Of a stretch of 64,000 nt of DNA, positions 32,935-45,579 are shown in pieces. The position numbers and the translations under genes are program-made. Source of the DNA: Nissolia schottii (lineage: Eukaryota > Streptophyta > Magnoliopsida > Fabales > Fabaceae); NCBI GenBank assembly GCA_003254905.1, contig QANU01095819.1:1015257-1079256 (forward strand). Reading direction: 5' to 3'. The notes under the pieces were generated by a model that saw only the letters and a list, made by a program, of their open reading frames with translations, was not told where the DNA came from and searched no databases. The number at the start of each line of letters is the position of its first letter. The stretch's first letter is position 1.

Positions 32935-34905
32935 AATAATTTATATAGATTCGTAGTTATTTTTTATTTAGATTCAGGGAGCTTATAACTACTCTTTATA
33001 AGTGGGCTTCTCCCATTTTTACTGTCCACCAAAATAGCATAATAACTACTCTCTTACTCAAGCACATTGCAACCATTTTGAGATATCTTTTTTACCTTTT
33101 CCATCATCCATGGAGGAACCATGTACTTCGTCGCACCATTGTCCCAGATGGTCTAGCTCAAAATGATAATCTTTGTTTCAATTGTAATGTTTCTTCCTTT
33201 AAGGTTAGTGTCTACCTTTTTTTCTTTTTCCCTTTTGATTTTTTTCTATATATTTTGGTGAGATATATCAACTTGTGTGTGCCCTGTTATTGCTTCGTGG
33301 GTTGGCTGTGTGAACTTTTCTCTCTTTTCCTTTATTATTATCCCTTTGCTTTTATTTTGGGAAATTAATGAAAGAAAAAATATAGCAGAACAGACAGTAG
33401 TTTAGGGCAAGAGAAGTGTTTTTGTTTTCTTTATATCTCCCTTTTTTTTTATTAATTTAGATTAAATATAAATATAAAATATAATTTTTAGAGTGTTGTG
33501 TTTCATTCATGTTGATTCGTAGTTAGGATTAGAAATCAATGTCTCTTTGTTGTTATCGGTGAGTGATTAGTTAGGGTTTATGGTGCCTTTTTAAATTTGA
33601 GCTTATGGTGTTCTCTCTTTCTTTATTAGCCTCAGTGACTGAGAACACCATGTTAACTCAAATTTAAATAGGCAACATAGTCCCTAACTAATCACTCACG
33701 GATCACATCGACAAAGAGACACTGATTTTTAATCCTAACTACGAATCAAAATGAATAAAACACAACACTTTTAGAAATCTTCATTTTTTATATTTTATTT
33801 TTATATTTAATCTAAGCTCAACAAAAAAGGAGAGGAATTAGAAGAAAACAAAAATCCCTCACCGAAACTCCCACCTGTTCTGTTATATTTTTTCTTTCAT
33901 TCATTCTTTGACTTCAAATCATTTTCAGGAAAAAAAAAAGAAAGGGATAATAATAAGGGAAAGGAGAGAAAAGTTCAGACAACCAACTCACGAAACAATA
34001 ATACAGCACACGCAAGCTAATATATTCCACCAAAATATATATAAAAGCAAACCAAAATGGAAAAAAAATGTAGACACTCAAACATTAAAGAAAGAAACAT
34101 TACAATTGCAGTAAGGGTTTTCATTTTGATCTAGAACAACCGGATAATGGTGCGATGAAGTGCATCGTCCCTCTAACTAAACCTATGAGAAAATTTCATG
34201 GATGGTAAAAAAGGAAGAAAATATATCACGAATTGATTGCGCAGTAAGCTTGAGTGAGAGAGTAGTTATTGCAATGTTACTTTGGTGGATAGTGAAAGAC
34301 AGAGAAACCCATTTATAAAGAGTGGCTTTGAGCTCCCTTGGATGCAGATCATTGAAGATCTTCATCTTTTATGTACGTAAAGAATCTTCATCATTGAAGA
34401 TCTTCATCTTCAAGATCTTCAATGATCTGCATTCAAGGGAGCTCAAAGCCACTTTTTATAAGTGGGCTTCTCTTTCTTTTATTATCCACCAAAGTAACAT
34501 AGCAACAACTACTCTCACTCAAGCTCACTGCAATTAATCCGTGATATTTTTTCTTCTTTTTTCACCATCCATAGAATTTCTTCATAGGTTTAGTTAGAGG
34601 GACGATGCAATTCATCACACTTAACCTTAAAGGAAGAAACATTACAATTGCAACAAGGATTATCATTTTGAGCTAGAACATCTGGGATAATGGTGCGACG
34701 AAGTGCATTGTTCCTCCAACTAAAGTTCTGAGGAAATTTCATGGATGGTAGAAGAGGTAAAAAAGATATCTCAAAATAGTTGCAATGAGCTTGAGTAAGA
34801 GAGTAGTTATTATGTTATTTTGGTGGACAAAGAAGGAGGGGGAAGCCCACTTAAAAAGAATGCCTATGAGCCTCTGAATCTAAATAAAAAATAACTAAAA
34901 TAATA
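32935..34905. repeat. Foldback repeat C: nested inverted arms
   Basis: At least four arm segments alternate in orientation. 32935-33640 pairs with 33640 to about 34130, with a centre at the CTCAGTGACTGAG palindrome near 33640. A second centre lies near 34400 around GAAGATCTTCATC. 34620-34905 is an inverted copy of 32935-33215 (CCTTAAAGGAAGAAACATTA, AGCATAATAACTACTCTCTTACTC inverse). No coding potential. It is a compound of the same family as A, B and D. Confidence 0.7.
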
Positions 34906-35419
34906 AGGCCATTGTTCACAAAGATACTTCAAAGAAAAGGAATATAGGAGGGAAAACCCAAAAAAACCGAAAAAGCATTCCACAATTCCACTTGAGAGTG
35001 GTAATATCCAACCTGTTCAATTTAATATTTACGTACACGTCTTACCAAATAACCCTCTCTCTATGCTGTAAACTCTGCCCACTGTGCCTTTTTGTGTCGT
35101 TGCGTGTGACCCTTAGAACTTAAAACATTCAAAGCATTTAACCTCTCTACAAAACCCATTCCTTTTAAATGACACTGTTGTTGCTTTCATGTACCACAAA
35201 TACCAATTGTTTGTTTATATAATTTAATGAACCCGAAGCAGAAGGGATTGGCCTAAAAAGGCAAACCCGCGGGGGTAAAAGAGAAAGAGAAAAAGTTCAT
35301 TGGGGTTTCACTAACGTCCAAGGAGGAGCCACTGTAACTCAACAGACAGTACATATCTTCAAGATTGCTCTTCATTGAACATGTCCTTGCTTGCAACTCT
35401 GCTCGCGGCATTTAATGTA
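34906..35419. other. Intergenic, no gene seen
   Basis: No recognisable transposon end or coding region. Confidence 0.45.
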
Positions 35420-35670
35420 GTTTCTTTCATGAGATTAATCCCACTGTGCACATACATACAGCAGCAAGCAATGCAGATTGCACGCAGCAAGTAATACCCA
35501 AAACGAAAAAAGAGCTCAAAAGGGGTAAGAGAAAGGAGAAAGGGACCATAGCTAAGGAAAGAAATAGTTGGATATTATTAGCTTTTGCAGGCAGATATCT
35601 TGTTTGACTAACAAGATAAATGTAATAATAAAAGGAGGAGAAAGGAGAGACCATGTAGCAACCAAAGGAC
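35420..35670. repeat. Dispersed repeat with CAGCAGCAAGCAATGCAG core
   Basis: Related blocks are at about 41080-41400, 45130-45290 and, as an inverted pair, 56640-56835 with 56990-57190. Shared order: CACTGTGCAC, CAGCAGCAAGCAATGCAGAT, AAGTAATACCCAAAA, GACCATAGCTAAG.AAAGAAAT. Confidence 0.6.
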
Positions 35671-36234
35671 AAAAAAACACAGGAAAATTTCTGAAGTTAG
35701 AAGTAGAGTTGATTAGATTTGCTTTTAAAAAAAATACATTGTTTACCATGCCTGTTTATCTTAGCCTTAGCCAGTTTATCATGCCAGTTTACTATAGCTT
35801 GTTTAATATTTAAACAAAAATTCATCATCTATAAATCAACAATATAATAGATCAACGAAAATCTAAATTATAACAATATTCTAACATTTAAACAAAAATT
35901 AATATATCAATCCAAATTGTAACTCCATAGATGAAGAAAACATAAATTCAAACTTTGAATAATGAAACATCGAATAAACACCTTAGTCTAATACAAACAA
36001 TTAAACAAAACACACACAAGGGCAACCATGCTTGGTTTGTATATTCACCAACAATTAGCAATTACCCAATGAACCAACAAGTAACCAAAGTATCAAATCT
36101 TCAATATGATCTCCCTGCTTTATTCGTTATAAGTGTCTTAAAAATAACAAATTATTTATATCATTAGTCATGACATATATCTTCTTTATTTTTTAAATTT
36201 AATCTGAGAGAGAGAAAAGAAGAGTGTTATTTTT

Positions 36235-36965
36235 TTATTCAATTAATAAAACTATTAAATTTATATTAATAAATTATTTTAAATAAAATATCACAAAAAT
36301 GACATTAACTTAGTGGTTAAGAGTGACATTTTAATTACTCAAACTATGGATTTGGCAAGAAGAAAGTCATATTCTGGATGAGTGCATTTCAATATGATTG
36401 TTACATATAGTCTAAGATTTAGAATGAAAATACATGAATTAGAAGAGTGGTTAAGAAAACAGAGTGAGATATGAAGCAAAAAAATTGTTGATTACTTTTG
36501 ATCATTTCCTCGACAATTGCAGGGTTGGTATATAAAGGGTTTCGGTTACATGTATAAGAATTAGGCAATGGAAGATGCCAGAATAAAACATAGCTAAGTG
36601 CAAAATCAAAAGCCAAAAAGTATTACTCACCTTTTGACAATAGGAAATCTCATTGGTTCACCCTCTTCTAAAGCCTGAGCTTGAGCTTCCTGTCTTCAAT
36701 ATAAAAAAAAAATGAGGTCCTTAAAAGTCATAAATTCCACAGCACCCCTAGGCACTCATTGGCATACATAATAAATAATATATAGAGATAGGAAGTTAAA
36801 ATCACTAAAGCGATAGTAATATGAAACCTTAATTTCTTTGATTCTGCATTGAACGAATCACGATCATTAAGACCACAAATCTCACAGCGAACGATAGTGG
36901 CGAAATCAATATTAAAAGTACCTACACTAAGACATAATTCTCTTATTGTCTGATGCTATTATCAA
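36235..36965 (-). pseudogene. Unrecognised gene family copy (minus)
   Basis: On the minus strand the blocks are: GTFNIDFATIVRCEICGLND then SFNAESKKL, ending at a donor-like AAG|GTTTCA (about 36915-36830); EAQAQALEEGEPMRFPIVK ending at GTGAG (about 36690-36632); TLYTNPAIVEE (about 36540-36510); and a Phe-rich stretch to 36419. Order and spacing parallel the copies at 54 and 60 kb and, more distantly, 7.1-8.1 kb. The outer part (36235-36330) is the empty-site homologue of the MITE at 25.8 kb. The VKDPARKVVKS extension seen at 60.6 kb is deleted here, so the copy is probably not functional. Confidence 0.45.
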
Positions 36966-37739
36966 TTACCTAGTCACTGCACTTTTTATTTAGGTAGAAG
37001 GACTAAAAATAATGTTTGCATTAGATAATAATATTATTTCAACATCTTTAAAACTTTACTATTATTTTATTGTTATATTTTATATATTGTTCATGTTTTA
37101 TTATCTAATTTTATTGTTCAAGTAACGTTACCCTATTAAAACAAGTATAATTTCTTTGATTTTGATGCAATTGGTTTACTAGTACATTGTTTAACAGACA
37201 GGAGCTTCTCAAACATAGTTCCATACACATCTTGTGTACTTCAAAGAGTAATGTTACCATTCACCTTTTTTTTTAATCAGATTTTTTCTAGTTCAGCCAA
37301 CCTAATTATTCTGCTATTACACTACAAAATAAAAATGCCGGACGCTCACTTATTTATTATCAGAACAATGAACATCACAACAGAAAAAGTTTACCGTTGT
37401 AGGTTGCTTGACTGTTGAGACTAAGTGGAGTTGACCATTTTTTTTCATTATCTGATATAGATCTTGACATTATTCTTGAAGAAATTGTAAAATGTTTTTG
37501 TCTTAAACATTGTCTTCTAAGCACCTAAAACGGTATCCTAAAAGGACACGCCAACTTACTTCTTCAAAAAAAATACTAAAGCTTTGTTGATTATTTAATA
37601 ATCACCATTCACTGACAGTTACAAACAAAATACATCAATTTCCAGTCCTACAACTAACATTGCTCCTCTTATATTCATATTACACTCATTTTTTAGCTCA
37701 TTCTTCCATACACCATCTTCATATTACATACACACCACC
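36966..37739. other. Intergenic downstream of the HOTHEAD-like gene
   Basis: AT-rich, without recognisable features. It would contain the 3' untranslated region of the minus-strand gene that follows. Confidence 0.4.
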
Positions 37740-39426
37740 TTATATACCATCCAATTTCCCCATCCTATCTCTCAAAATCTTCAGCCCCATGTACCTGTGA
37801 CAAACATAAACACATCATTAGCATGCAAAAGATGAACAACATTTTGTGTTGGTATAACTTGTCAAATCAGAAATTTTATATTCTCTATGCACCTACCTTC
37901 CCATCATCATCACAGTAGCTTGAGGGTTAGTTCCAGGTGACTCAGTAAATGTTGAGCCATCAACCACACGGAGTCTGTCAATGCCAAGAACCTTGTGATC
38001 AGGGTCAACCACCTTCCCAACATGGCACCCGCCATGGTAGTGCCAAATTGTGATCACAGTGTCCCTGCAAAACTGCTCCAGCGACTGTGTGTCATTGACA
38101 TGCCTTGGAATGAGGTTGACATTAGCCTTCACACTGAGGTTAAGCAGCTTCTCTGTGGTTTGTCTGTCAATCATGGTGTAGTTTGTGAAATGCTCTGACT
38201 GGACAACCTTGGTTGCCAGCCGGATCCCTTCGACGCAGCGCTGGAGATCGTAGGGGTGGCTGAAGTAGTTGAAGGTCACAGAAGGGTTGTCGTCCACGTT
38301 GGTGTTCACCAGCTTGAGCTCCCCTGTTGACCATGGGCTGGAAACTTTTGACAGGATGAAGCCTCCCCTGAATGCTTCCACTGGTATGTCTTTCTTGCTG
38401 TTCACGTAAGCTTGAACGGCTTCTGCTGATCTTTGCTTTGGAGGAATTGTGGAGAGCTGTCCAATCTGGTTTATCATGGGAAAAGGGGGGAAAATGACTT
38501 CTCATGCATGTGTTGCTTATTAATTTTTTAATCTGCCATGTAGGTTTTTATTTAGGTTTTAATAGTTTGAATACATAAATGATTTATGAAGTAAATCTTT
38601 AAATTTGTCTATGAAATAGTTAGTGGCGGTCAAATTCGTCCATAAGTTATGAAAATGTTCATATTAGTTTCTAAAGTTAACAAAAGCCAATCAAATTAAT
38701 CCTTAAGAGAGACTAATTTGACTGATTTCAAAGAATTAACTTCATTCACTTTTGGTAACTTCAGGAAAAAATATGACCATTTCGATATAACATTGAGAAG
38801 AATTTGACCAATACTAACAATTTTGAAGACAAATTAAAAAATTTACTCATAACTTATGCTATAACACTATGACATCGTCAGCTTCATGATGTTGACCCTA
38901 TCTAGTGGGACATGGCTTGGTTGTGGTTGTATCAGGCTAGTAATTGCTCATTGTTTTTTGTTATGATTAATTTACTGAATGCTAGATGGCATTTGGACCC
39001 TAATATGAGAAAATGACTTATAGTAGCACCCATTACATACCTCGGCCGACAGGAGACCATGGTGGCAGTGAATGCTATCATTGGACTGCCCAAACCCACT
39101 GCTAGTCTCAATGTACACGCCCAAATTAGTAATGCCAACAGTTTCAATGAGTGACTGCTTAACCGGTCTCTTGGAAGGAACAAAGATTGTGTTCATGGGG
39201 TTATCAGCCATGCCCTTGCCAACAAAATGGTTGTCAAGCACCATAGGGATGTTCAACTTCTCAAGATCTGCTTTTGGGCCAATTCCACTAAGCAATAGCA
39301 TTTGAGGAGTCCCAAGTGCTCCACTTGACACAATCACTTCACTCTGCCTATCATTCCCCAGAGTTGCCTGGTGCTCCTGCCCCTTTTCATCCTTGAAAAT
39401 AACCCCTACAGCCTTTGGCCTTTTTC
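37740..39426 (-). CDS. HOTHEAD-like GMC oxidoreductase, 3' exons only
   Basis: Three minus-strand exons are supported: 39426-39041, 38465-37897 and 37794-37740 (with TAA). Introns have GT donors (GAG|GTATGT, AAG|GTAGGT) and AG acceptors (TTGCAG|, AACCAG|, CACAG|). The joined product, about 335 residues, has VIVSSGALGTPQMLLLSGIG, the NTNVDDNPSVTFNYF stretch, and the C-terminal GMC signatures HYHGGCHVG (catalytic His region) and GTNPQATVMM (Asn region). It ends YMGLKILRDRMGKLDGI. It closely resembles the C-terminal half of Arabidopsis HOTHEAD, an FAD-dependent enzyme acting on long-chain hydroxy fatty acids in cuticle formation. The FAD-binding N-terminus (about 290 residues) is not found in the next several kb upstream. 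Either an intron was enlarged by repeats or the gene is 5'-truncated. Its exons have no internal stops. Confidence 0.85.
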
Positions 39427-40665
39427 CTGCAACCAGAGAGCATTGTCATTCTCAGCCTAGTAATTATAAGATAAGATAGTTCTTCAGAAGATTTAATTTC
39501 AATGCATTGTGAGCGCAAAAATACTTTTGCACATTCATTTACATATATATTAGTATTACTACTTTAGTATAATTCTTTTTGTCGGCCTAAACTTTAGAAC
39601 TTATATCACTTTAAAAAAAAATCTTATTTTGCATCTTAGAATTAAAATAAAATAATATATCTTTATTATATCATAGGGTGATTTAGGTTTGATTATGTGC
39701 AGATTTAATTTGATTTAGAATTATTCTCTCATTATGTGTTACCCTGCACACTTTCATTGCTGACTCAATGTAAGATGTGAAGACTTTGAACCTATTTTGT
39801 GTATAGTAGTTAATTGTGGACAATACTGGGTAACTTGACTACCATATGTATGGCCACACTTGCTTTGAATATGAGGTGTGACCTATGCTTTTTGAATATA
39901 GTGCTGTTAATGGTGGACAATGGTTTCTTTGTATGCTGAAATCATGTATATAGAATTTATGAGAATATATGGTGTGGCCTCAGCCGGTGATGAAGGCAAA
40001 AAGGTTATATGAATCTCTGGGAGGACCAATAATTCTATCCCAGATAGGCAAAATGTGAAGCCTTTTACTTATCTCTTGATCTATATTATCTTGTAGTGTT
40101 TGCTTATTAGCTTGTTATTCGTTTACATTATCGTGTCTCGTGAGTGCGATGAATGACACGGTGGACAATGGGTGGGATTGTTACAGGTCCTATAATAACC
40201 AGGAGAAAAAAGGAAATTTCATAGTTCTGTGTTTATGAATCGCATTGATCTTTACTAGTTAGTATTGCTCATGAGAAATAGGACTTTAAAATTATTCCCC
40301 ATTGAGGAGGAACTTTTTTCTTCATCCCATATTAATGGGATTAACTTGGACTGTGCAAGTGTCGCGTTGCGCACTATGAACATGGTTTTTGCATACTCGA
40401 AAAACTCCAATATTCAGAAATTTGACCAATGACCAAACTAGTATTTATATGCCCTTTGCATGGCTGAAGACGTTGATTCTCTGATTTCTAACCCTACAAG
40501 CAACCAACCAAACCATCCCTTCCAAATTATTAATATGTAATTGTGATGAGTTATATCCAGCAATGTGTTACTCCAATCCAAGGTGGCAAGGGCCACTTGC
40601 ATGTACTTCAAGTGACCCTCCAATCCCAAGATATAATTAATTCCAATATGGATTGGATGGGTTTA
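39427..40665. other. Upstream of the HOTHEAD-like exons; no exon found
   Basis: Starts with a proper minus-strand intron 3' end. I searched it by eye for the GMC N-terminal motif region (GGGTAGCPLA-like) and found nothing coding. Confidence 0.45.
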
Positions 40666-40669
40666 TTTT

Positions 40670-41400
40670 AAATAAAAAATTTGATCCAATCTAAGTTTTA
40701 GCAGTTTGAATTGGATTGGAATGAGTTGGTTTTAAAAATTCAACTCATTTTTTATATGGATAAAATTATATTTAAGTAAGAATGACAATAAAATAAAATA
40801 TAACAATAAAAATTGAATAACTCATTTTTTGTATGTATAATTTTATATTTAAGTAAGAATGACAATAAAACTGTAAAAAATGTGATAAATAAAAATTATT
40901 ATAAATAAAAGTATATACTTGATAATAAAATTATATTATGTGATATTGTCATATCGGAATGAATCAATTTAGAAAACTAAATCCAATGAATTTGATTTTT
41001 AAAAAATAAGATTAACTTGAATTCAAACTTTTGTGATTTTGATTAAATTAGATTTGAACAACTCAAATGAACCCTAATGAAAGGACACTTGATGGAGCCT
41101 CTCCTCCCTTTCACTGTGTACATTACAGCAACAAGCAATGCAGATGGAAGATGGCACATGGCAATAAATACCCAAAATGAAAAGGAGTTCAAAAGGAGTA
41201 AGAGAAAGGAAAGAGGCACCATAGCTGAGAAAAGAAATTGTTGGATATCCTCGGCTTAACAGGTAGAATCATATTTTGTCTAACAAAATAAATGTGAATA
41301 AAAGGAGGAGAGGAGAGATAAAGTTCTCAAGTTACAAGCAATGTCATGATAAAGTTTGCAATTTCATATCACTAGAAGAGAATACGAGACCACATGGAAC
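40670..41400. repeat. Dispersed repeat block (copy of 43340-45290)
   Basis: Shares with 43340-43460 plus 44980-45290 the order AAGTAAGAATGACAATAAAA, GTGATAAATAAA, AAACTAAATCCAAT, TCAAACTTTTG, TGGAGCC and the CAGCA(A)CAAGCAATGCAG core. No gene seen. Confidence 0.5.
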
Positions 41401-42265
41401 AACATTGGATGATTAAAGGAGAGAACTTGAATATGATTTTTGGGTTGGGAGCACCATTTTCCATTATAAAGACTCCCCATTTTTCTATCATCCCTACCAC
41501 ATCGTTTCCACCTTCTCAAACTCAAACAAACACTACGCACACAACTTTTACACCCAGCTAGTTGCCGTTAGTAAGAGTTAGTTGTACATAACTCACTAGC
41601 TCTCATGCGTATATTCAATTATAGATATGTCATAATATAAAATAATACAATATATTTGACTACAATATATGAAGTTATAGATTATTTGCCTCGTGCAAAA
41701 CTCAAATTAATTTGACTAAACTCACGTAAACCCAATCCAAATTGATAGATTAATTGCTTCCTTAAGTAAGATGCAAAGTTGGTAGCTTAGTGGTGGTGAA
41801 AAGTAACAACCAGACTACCAATACCTTGTCCGGGTAACTACGTACTACTACTAATCGTTGGAAAAAACTAGTACTACTTCAAAACCATGTCTCTTCTTTT
41901 TTTTTCTTTTTTCCCTCTTCTAAACTGTGTCTTTTGTAAAATAATTCTCTCCTCCCAATAAACCTAATATAATTTTAAGAGAAAATATATACTTCACAAT
42001 AAATAAAATATTATAATATTGCAAAAATTCTCATTTAATATGTTCTATTTTATAATCCATTGATTTGTTCTTGTTTATGGTTAATATTGACCCTCGTTAA
42101 TTGAGCAAGAGCTGAGTAATAGATTTAACTTTAGTATATGTGTAATGCGTGAATATTTTATATACATGTACATGTATCTATCTATATGTATATTTGTGGC
42201 ACAAAATATTTTAATAATTCATCTTATTAATTTTTGTCCCTTATCTTAGTTCTAACTCGGTTTAG

Positions 42266-42304
<39 letters not shown>

Positions 42305-43339
42305 ACAATTATAATTATATAATATATGTATATAGGTATCAGGCGGTGGGGGGGCCTTTATATTCATCCCCCTGACGCTCTTTTTCATTTTGTTTCTTTG
42401 AAGCACAATTGCGTCACGGTTTCTTTTTCTTTGCCCTTTCCCCCTGACGCCATTCTTTCCCATCTTTGTTTCTTTGCAGCTTTGCTGCTTCTATTTTCTT
42501 TATTTCCTTTCTTTGTTTCATTTTTCCCTTGACACACCGAATTCCATCTTGCTTTCTTTCATTTGTTTCTTTGCCACTTTCCCTTCTTTAAATTGTTTCN
42601 CTTCTCTCTCTTTGATTTTTTTTTTTAATTATTATTTCAAATTTTCTTTTCTTTGATGAAGTGAGATATTGCAAGTCTTTATCATTATTGATCTTCTGAA
42701 TGCTTACGCGAGGTTTGCCTTAATCTATGAAAATCAGGTGTGGGTCATGGACTCTGAAGCTTGAGCCATCAACTAAATAAAATAAGGGTTTTAATTGTTA
42801 GGCTGGGTCAAGAAAGTAAAAAAAAGAGGAAAACTTTTAAAACTTTTAATACATGATACTAAAACCTTGATAAAGCATGTTTAGACACATTGGCATCCAC
42901 AATTTTTTTCTGTGTGTACGTGTCCACTTAAAAAAAACAATGTGGTTCCCATCCAAAGTACTAACATGGAATAAGACCCTTGTAGTATGCCGTATAAAAA
43001 AAAGACTTAATAATATTAATAATATTGGACATAATAATATAATACAAAACTATATATTATAGAAATGTATATGTTATCGTATGTTTAATATGTCATGTAT
43101 AATTATATGATTTTATTGTATTTAATCTTTGCAATATCTATTTATAATTAATATTATAAAAAAACATTTTTTTAGCATAATCTAAAATGATATTTTGTAC
43201 TTCCCAAACAAAGGATTTAATAATAATTTTTTTTTGAAGTATTTGTTGTATTAAGCATTGAAAAGTTAAATACTTTATCTTTTCAATGTAAAATTTTCTT
43301 TTATTGAACTCTTAACAAGTGCACTTAGAGCACTAAAAA
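41401..43339. other. Intergenic; (TA)n and one N
   Basis: Contains (TA)n at about 42270-42298, and a pyrimidine-rich block (42330-42600) with repeated CCCCCTGACGC that resembles parts of 59.6 kb. An isolated N lies at 42600 within TTTC/CTTC sequence, probably an uncalled base. Open frames here are pyrimidine-run readings. Confidence 0.4.
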
Positions 43340-45290
43340 TCAAATATTTTTTAATGCATAAAATTATATTTAAGTAATAATGATAATAAAAATATAAAAA
43401 ATACGTGATAAATAAATATTTTAAGTAAAAATATAAATTTATTAACATAAAATTATAGAGTCTCGATTTTTGCAGACCTCTACAATGCACACCAATTGCA
43501 CACTCCCCTATAATTAAGATTCACTACTGTACAACCCAAAAAACGCATAACCGTTTTTCCACTCTCACCTTTCACATTTCGCGCTCTCTCACGACCTTTC
43601 TCCTTCAAGAGCTCTTGCGACCTAACTATTTTTTCATATGTTCCTCTGTTAGTCTTTCGTTTTGTCCCACTTTATGTTCTATTTTTCTTTTCTCTCTTTG
43701 CTTCGATTATATGATGGTTGTGTCTATGGTTATTAAACTCTCGAGTTAACTCTTAAACTCTTACGAGTTAACGATTTCACTACACAAAATGAGTTAACAC
43801 TCGTGTAAACTCTTTTTTGGTGAACTCGTACGAGTTTAAGTAAATTCTCAATTTTACTAGCGAGTTTACGAGTTAAAATCTACCTACGAGTTTACGAGTT
43901 TACCTCAAGATGTGTAAATTTGGTAACTTTTTTAGATATTTAGTTGACTTTGTGTGTGTGTTAGACAATATCTATTGAATTTACTAAGCCAATTTTACAT
44001 ATTTATCATAATTGAGCTATATTTTTATCAAACTATAAAGTATAATACATGTACAGAATAAAATATGACATAACTAAGTGTCATGCATTAAGGTATATTT
44101 TATGATATTTTATTCATGCATTTTATTTTAAAGTTAACATTATTCAATGCCAATTATGAATGCAAAATTTAATCATGTTTAGTTCCTAATTATATTGCTT
44201 AATTATAACATATATTTTTTTACATGTTTAAACTCTTGCGAGTTTAAGATTCGAGTTTGCTGAGCCTTCACGAGTTTACTTAAATTCTCGAGTTTGACAA
44301 CCTTGGTTGTGTCTGCATAATATAAAAGATAGGTATGTGTATATAACGTGGTTGTGTTCGGCTTCGTGTGTGTCTATATATATATATATATAAATATATA
44401 ACGGTTAGGTCATATTGTTTAATAAGGTTAGGTTTGAGTTCACGAAAATGTTGTGTCTGACTATAATAAACGATTGTGTCTATTTTTACCAAATGGTTGT
44501 TTATGTTATACTTTTTTTCTCTATTTGCTTCGATCATGCTTTTAATATGAATATAATGGTTGTGTGTGTAACATAAAAGATAGGTCTGTATATAATGTGG
44601 TTGTGTCCATCTTTATAAGATGGTTAGGTCATGTTAGGTCTAAGTTTACGAAATAGTTTGTGTCCGAGTATAATAAAAAGTTGTATAACTAAATTGTATC
44701 TGAAATATGCGCATCAATTACAGAAACGATTATAGAGCGTGAAAGCATATAATAGATAAAAAATGAACGAACAAGAACAATCGAGCATAAACCAAAATGA
44801 ATTGATACACTGACAGAGAATGAGAAACAACGAAACAAGAAAAAATGAAGCACAAAATTAAAAGAGAATGAACAAAAACGAAAAAGTAAAAGGAATGGGC
44901 GAAACAATTTGTTGAGTCAGAAGAGAGTTTTAATAAAATAACATGATTGTACAACAGGTGTGCAAGAATAATTATCCAAAATGATATTATGTATTTTCGA
45001 ATTGGAATGTATCAATTTTTAAAACTAAATCCAATCCAATCCATTTTTAAAAAAACAAAATTCAATTAAATTCAAACTTTTGCAATTAAAATTGATTATG
45101 TAATTTTGATTGAACAGTCCTAATGAAGAGGGACATTTCATGGAGCCGCTTCCCCTTTCACTGTGCACAATACAGCAGCAAGCAATGCAGATTGCATAGA
45201 AATAATACCTAAAATGAAAAAGAGTTTAAAACAAGTAAGAGAAATTTGCAAAGGGATCATAACTAAGAAAAGAAATTGTTCAAAAAGAAC
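43340..45290. repeat. Second copy of the dispersed block, split by an insertion
   Basis: The flanks 43340-43460 and 44980-45290 align with the uninterrupted block at 40840-41300. About 1.5 kb (43461-44979) is extra. The extra DNA contains a local duplication with GGTTGTGTCT motifs and the smaller transposon at 43726. Confidence 0.5.
43726..44304. mobile_element. Small TIR element with 10-bp TSD
   Basis: The 579-bp element has the left end ATGGTTATTAAACTCTCGAG and the right end CTCGAGTTTGACAACCTT, which are imperfect inverted repeats. GGTTGTGTCT flanks both sides (43716-43725 and 44305-44314). Subterminal sequence is full of CGAGTTTACGAGTTAA variants. A neighbouring tandem copy (around 44530-44580) reads through the same site without the element. 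Duplication length fits Mutator-like elements best. It is non-coding. Confidence 0.7.
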
Positions 45291-45579
45291 TCATTATCTC
45301 TGATGCTCAACCAAGCCCTATCAATAAATATGTTTCAATTTGCAAGAATATCATAAATTGAGTTTTACATTTTATAATTTAATTCTTTTGTTTGATTTTA
45401 ATAAATTATAATTGAGTTTAATTACAATCAACTTACAATTAAAATATTTATAATATTATTTAATTAAATACTAACACATCCAAAAAATATTTACAATGTA
45501 ATTTAATTAAATATTATCACATAAAATAAATTAATTGATTCTTTAACCTTTGCGTGAGGGTAGTTAGTCCCTACTAATA

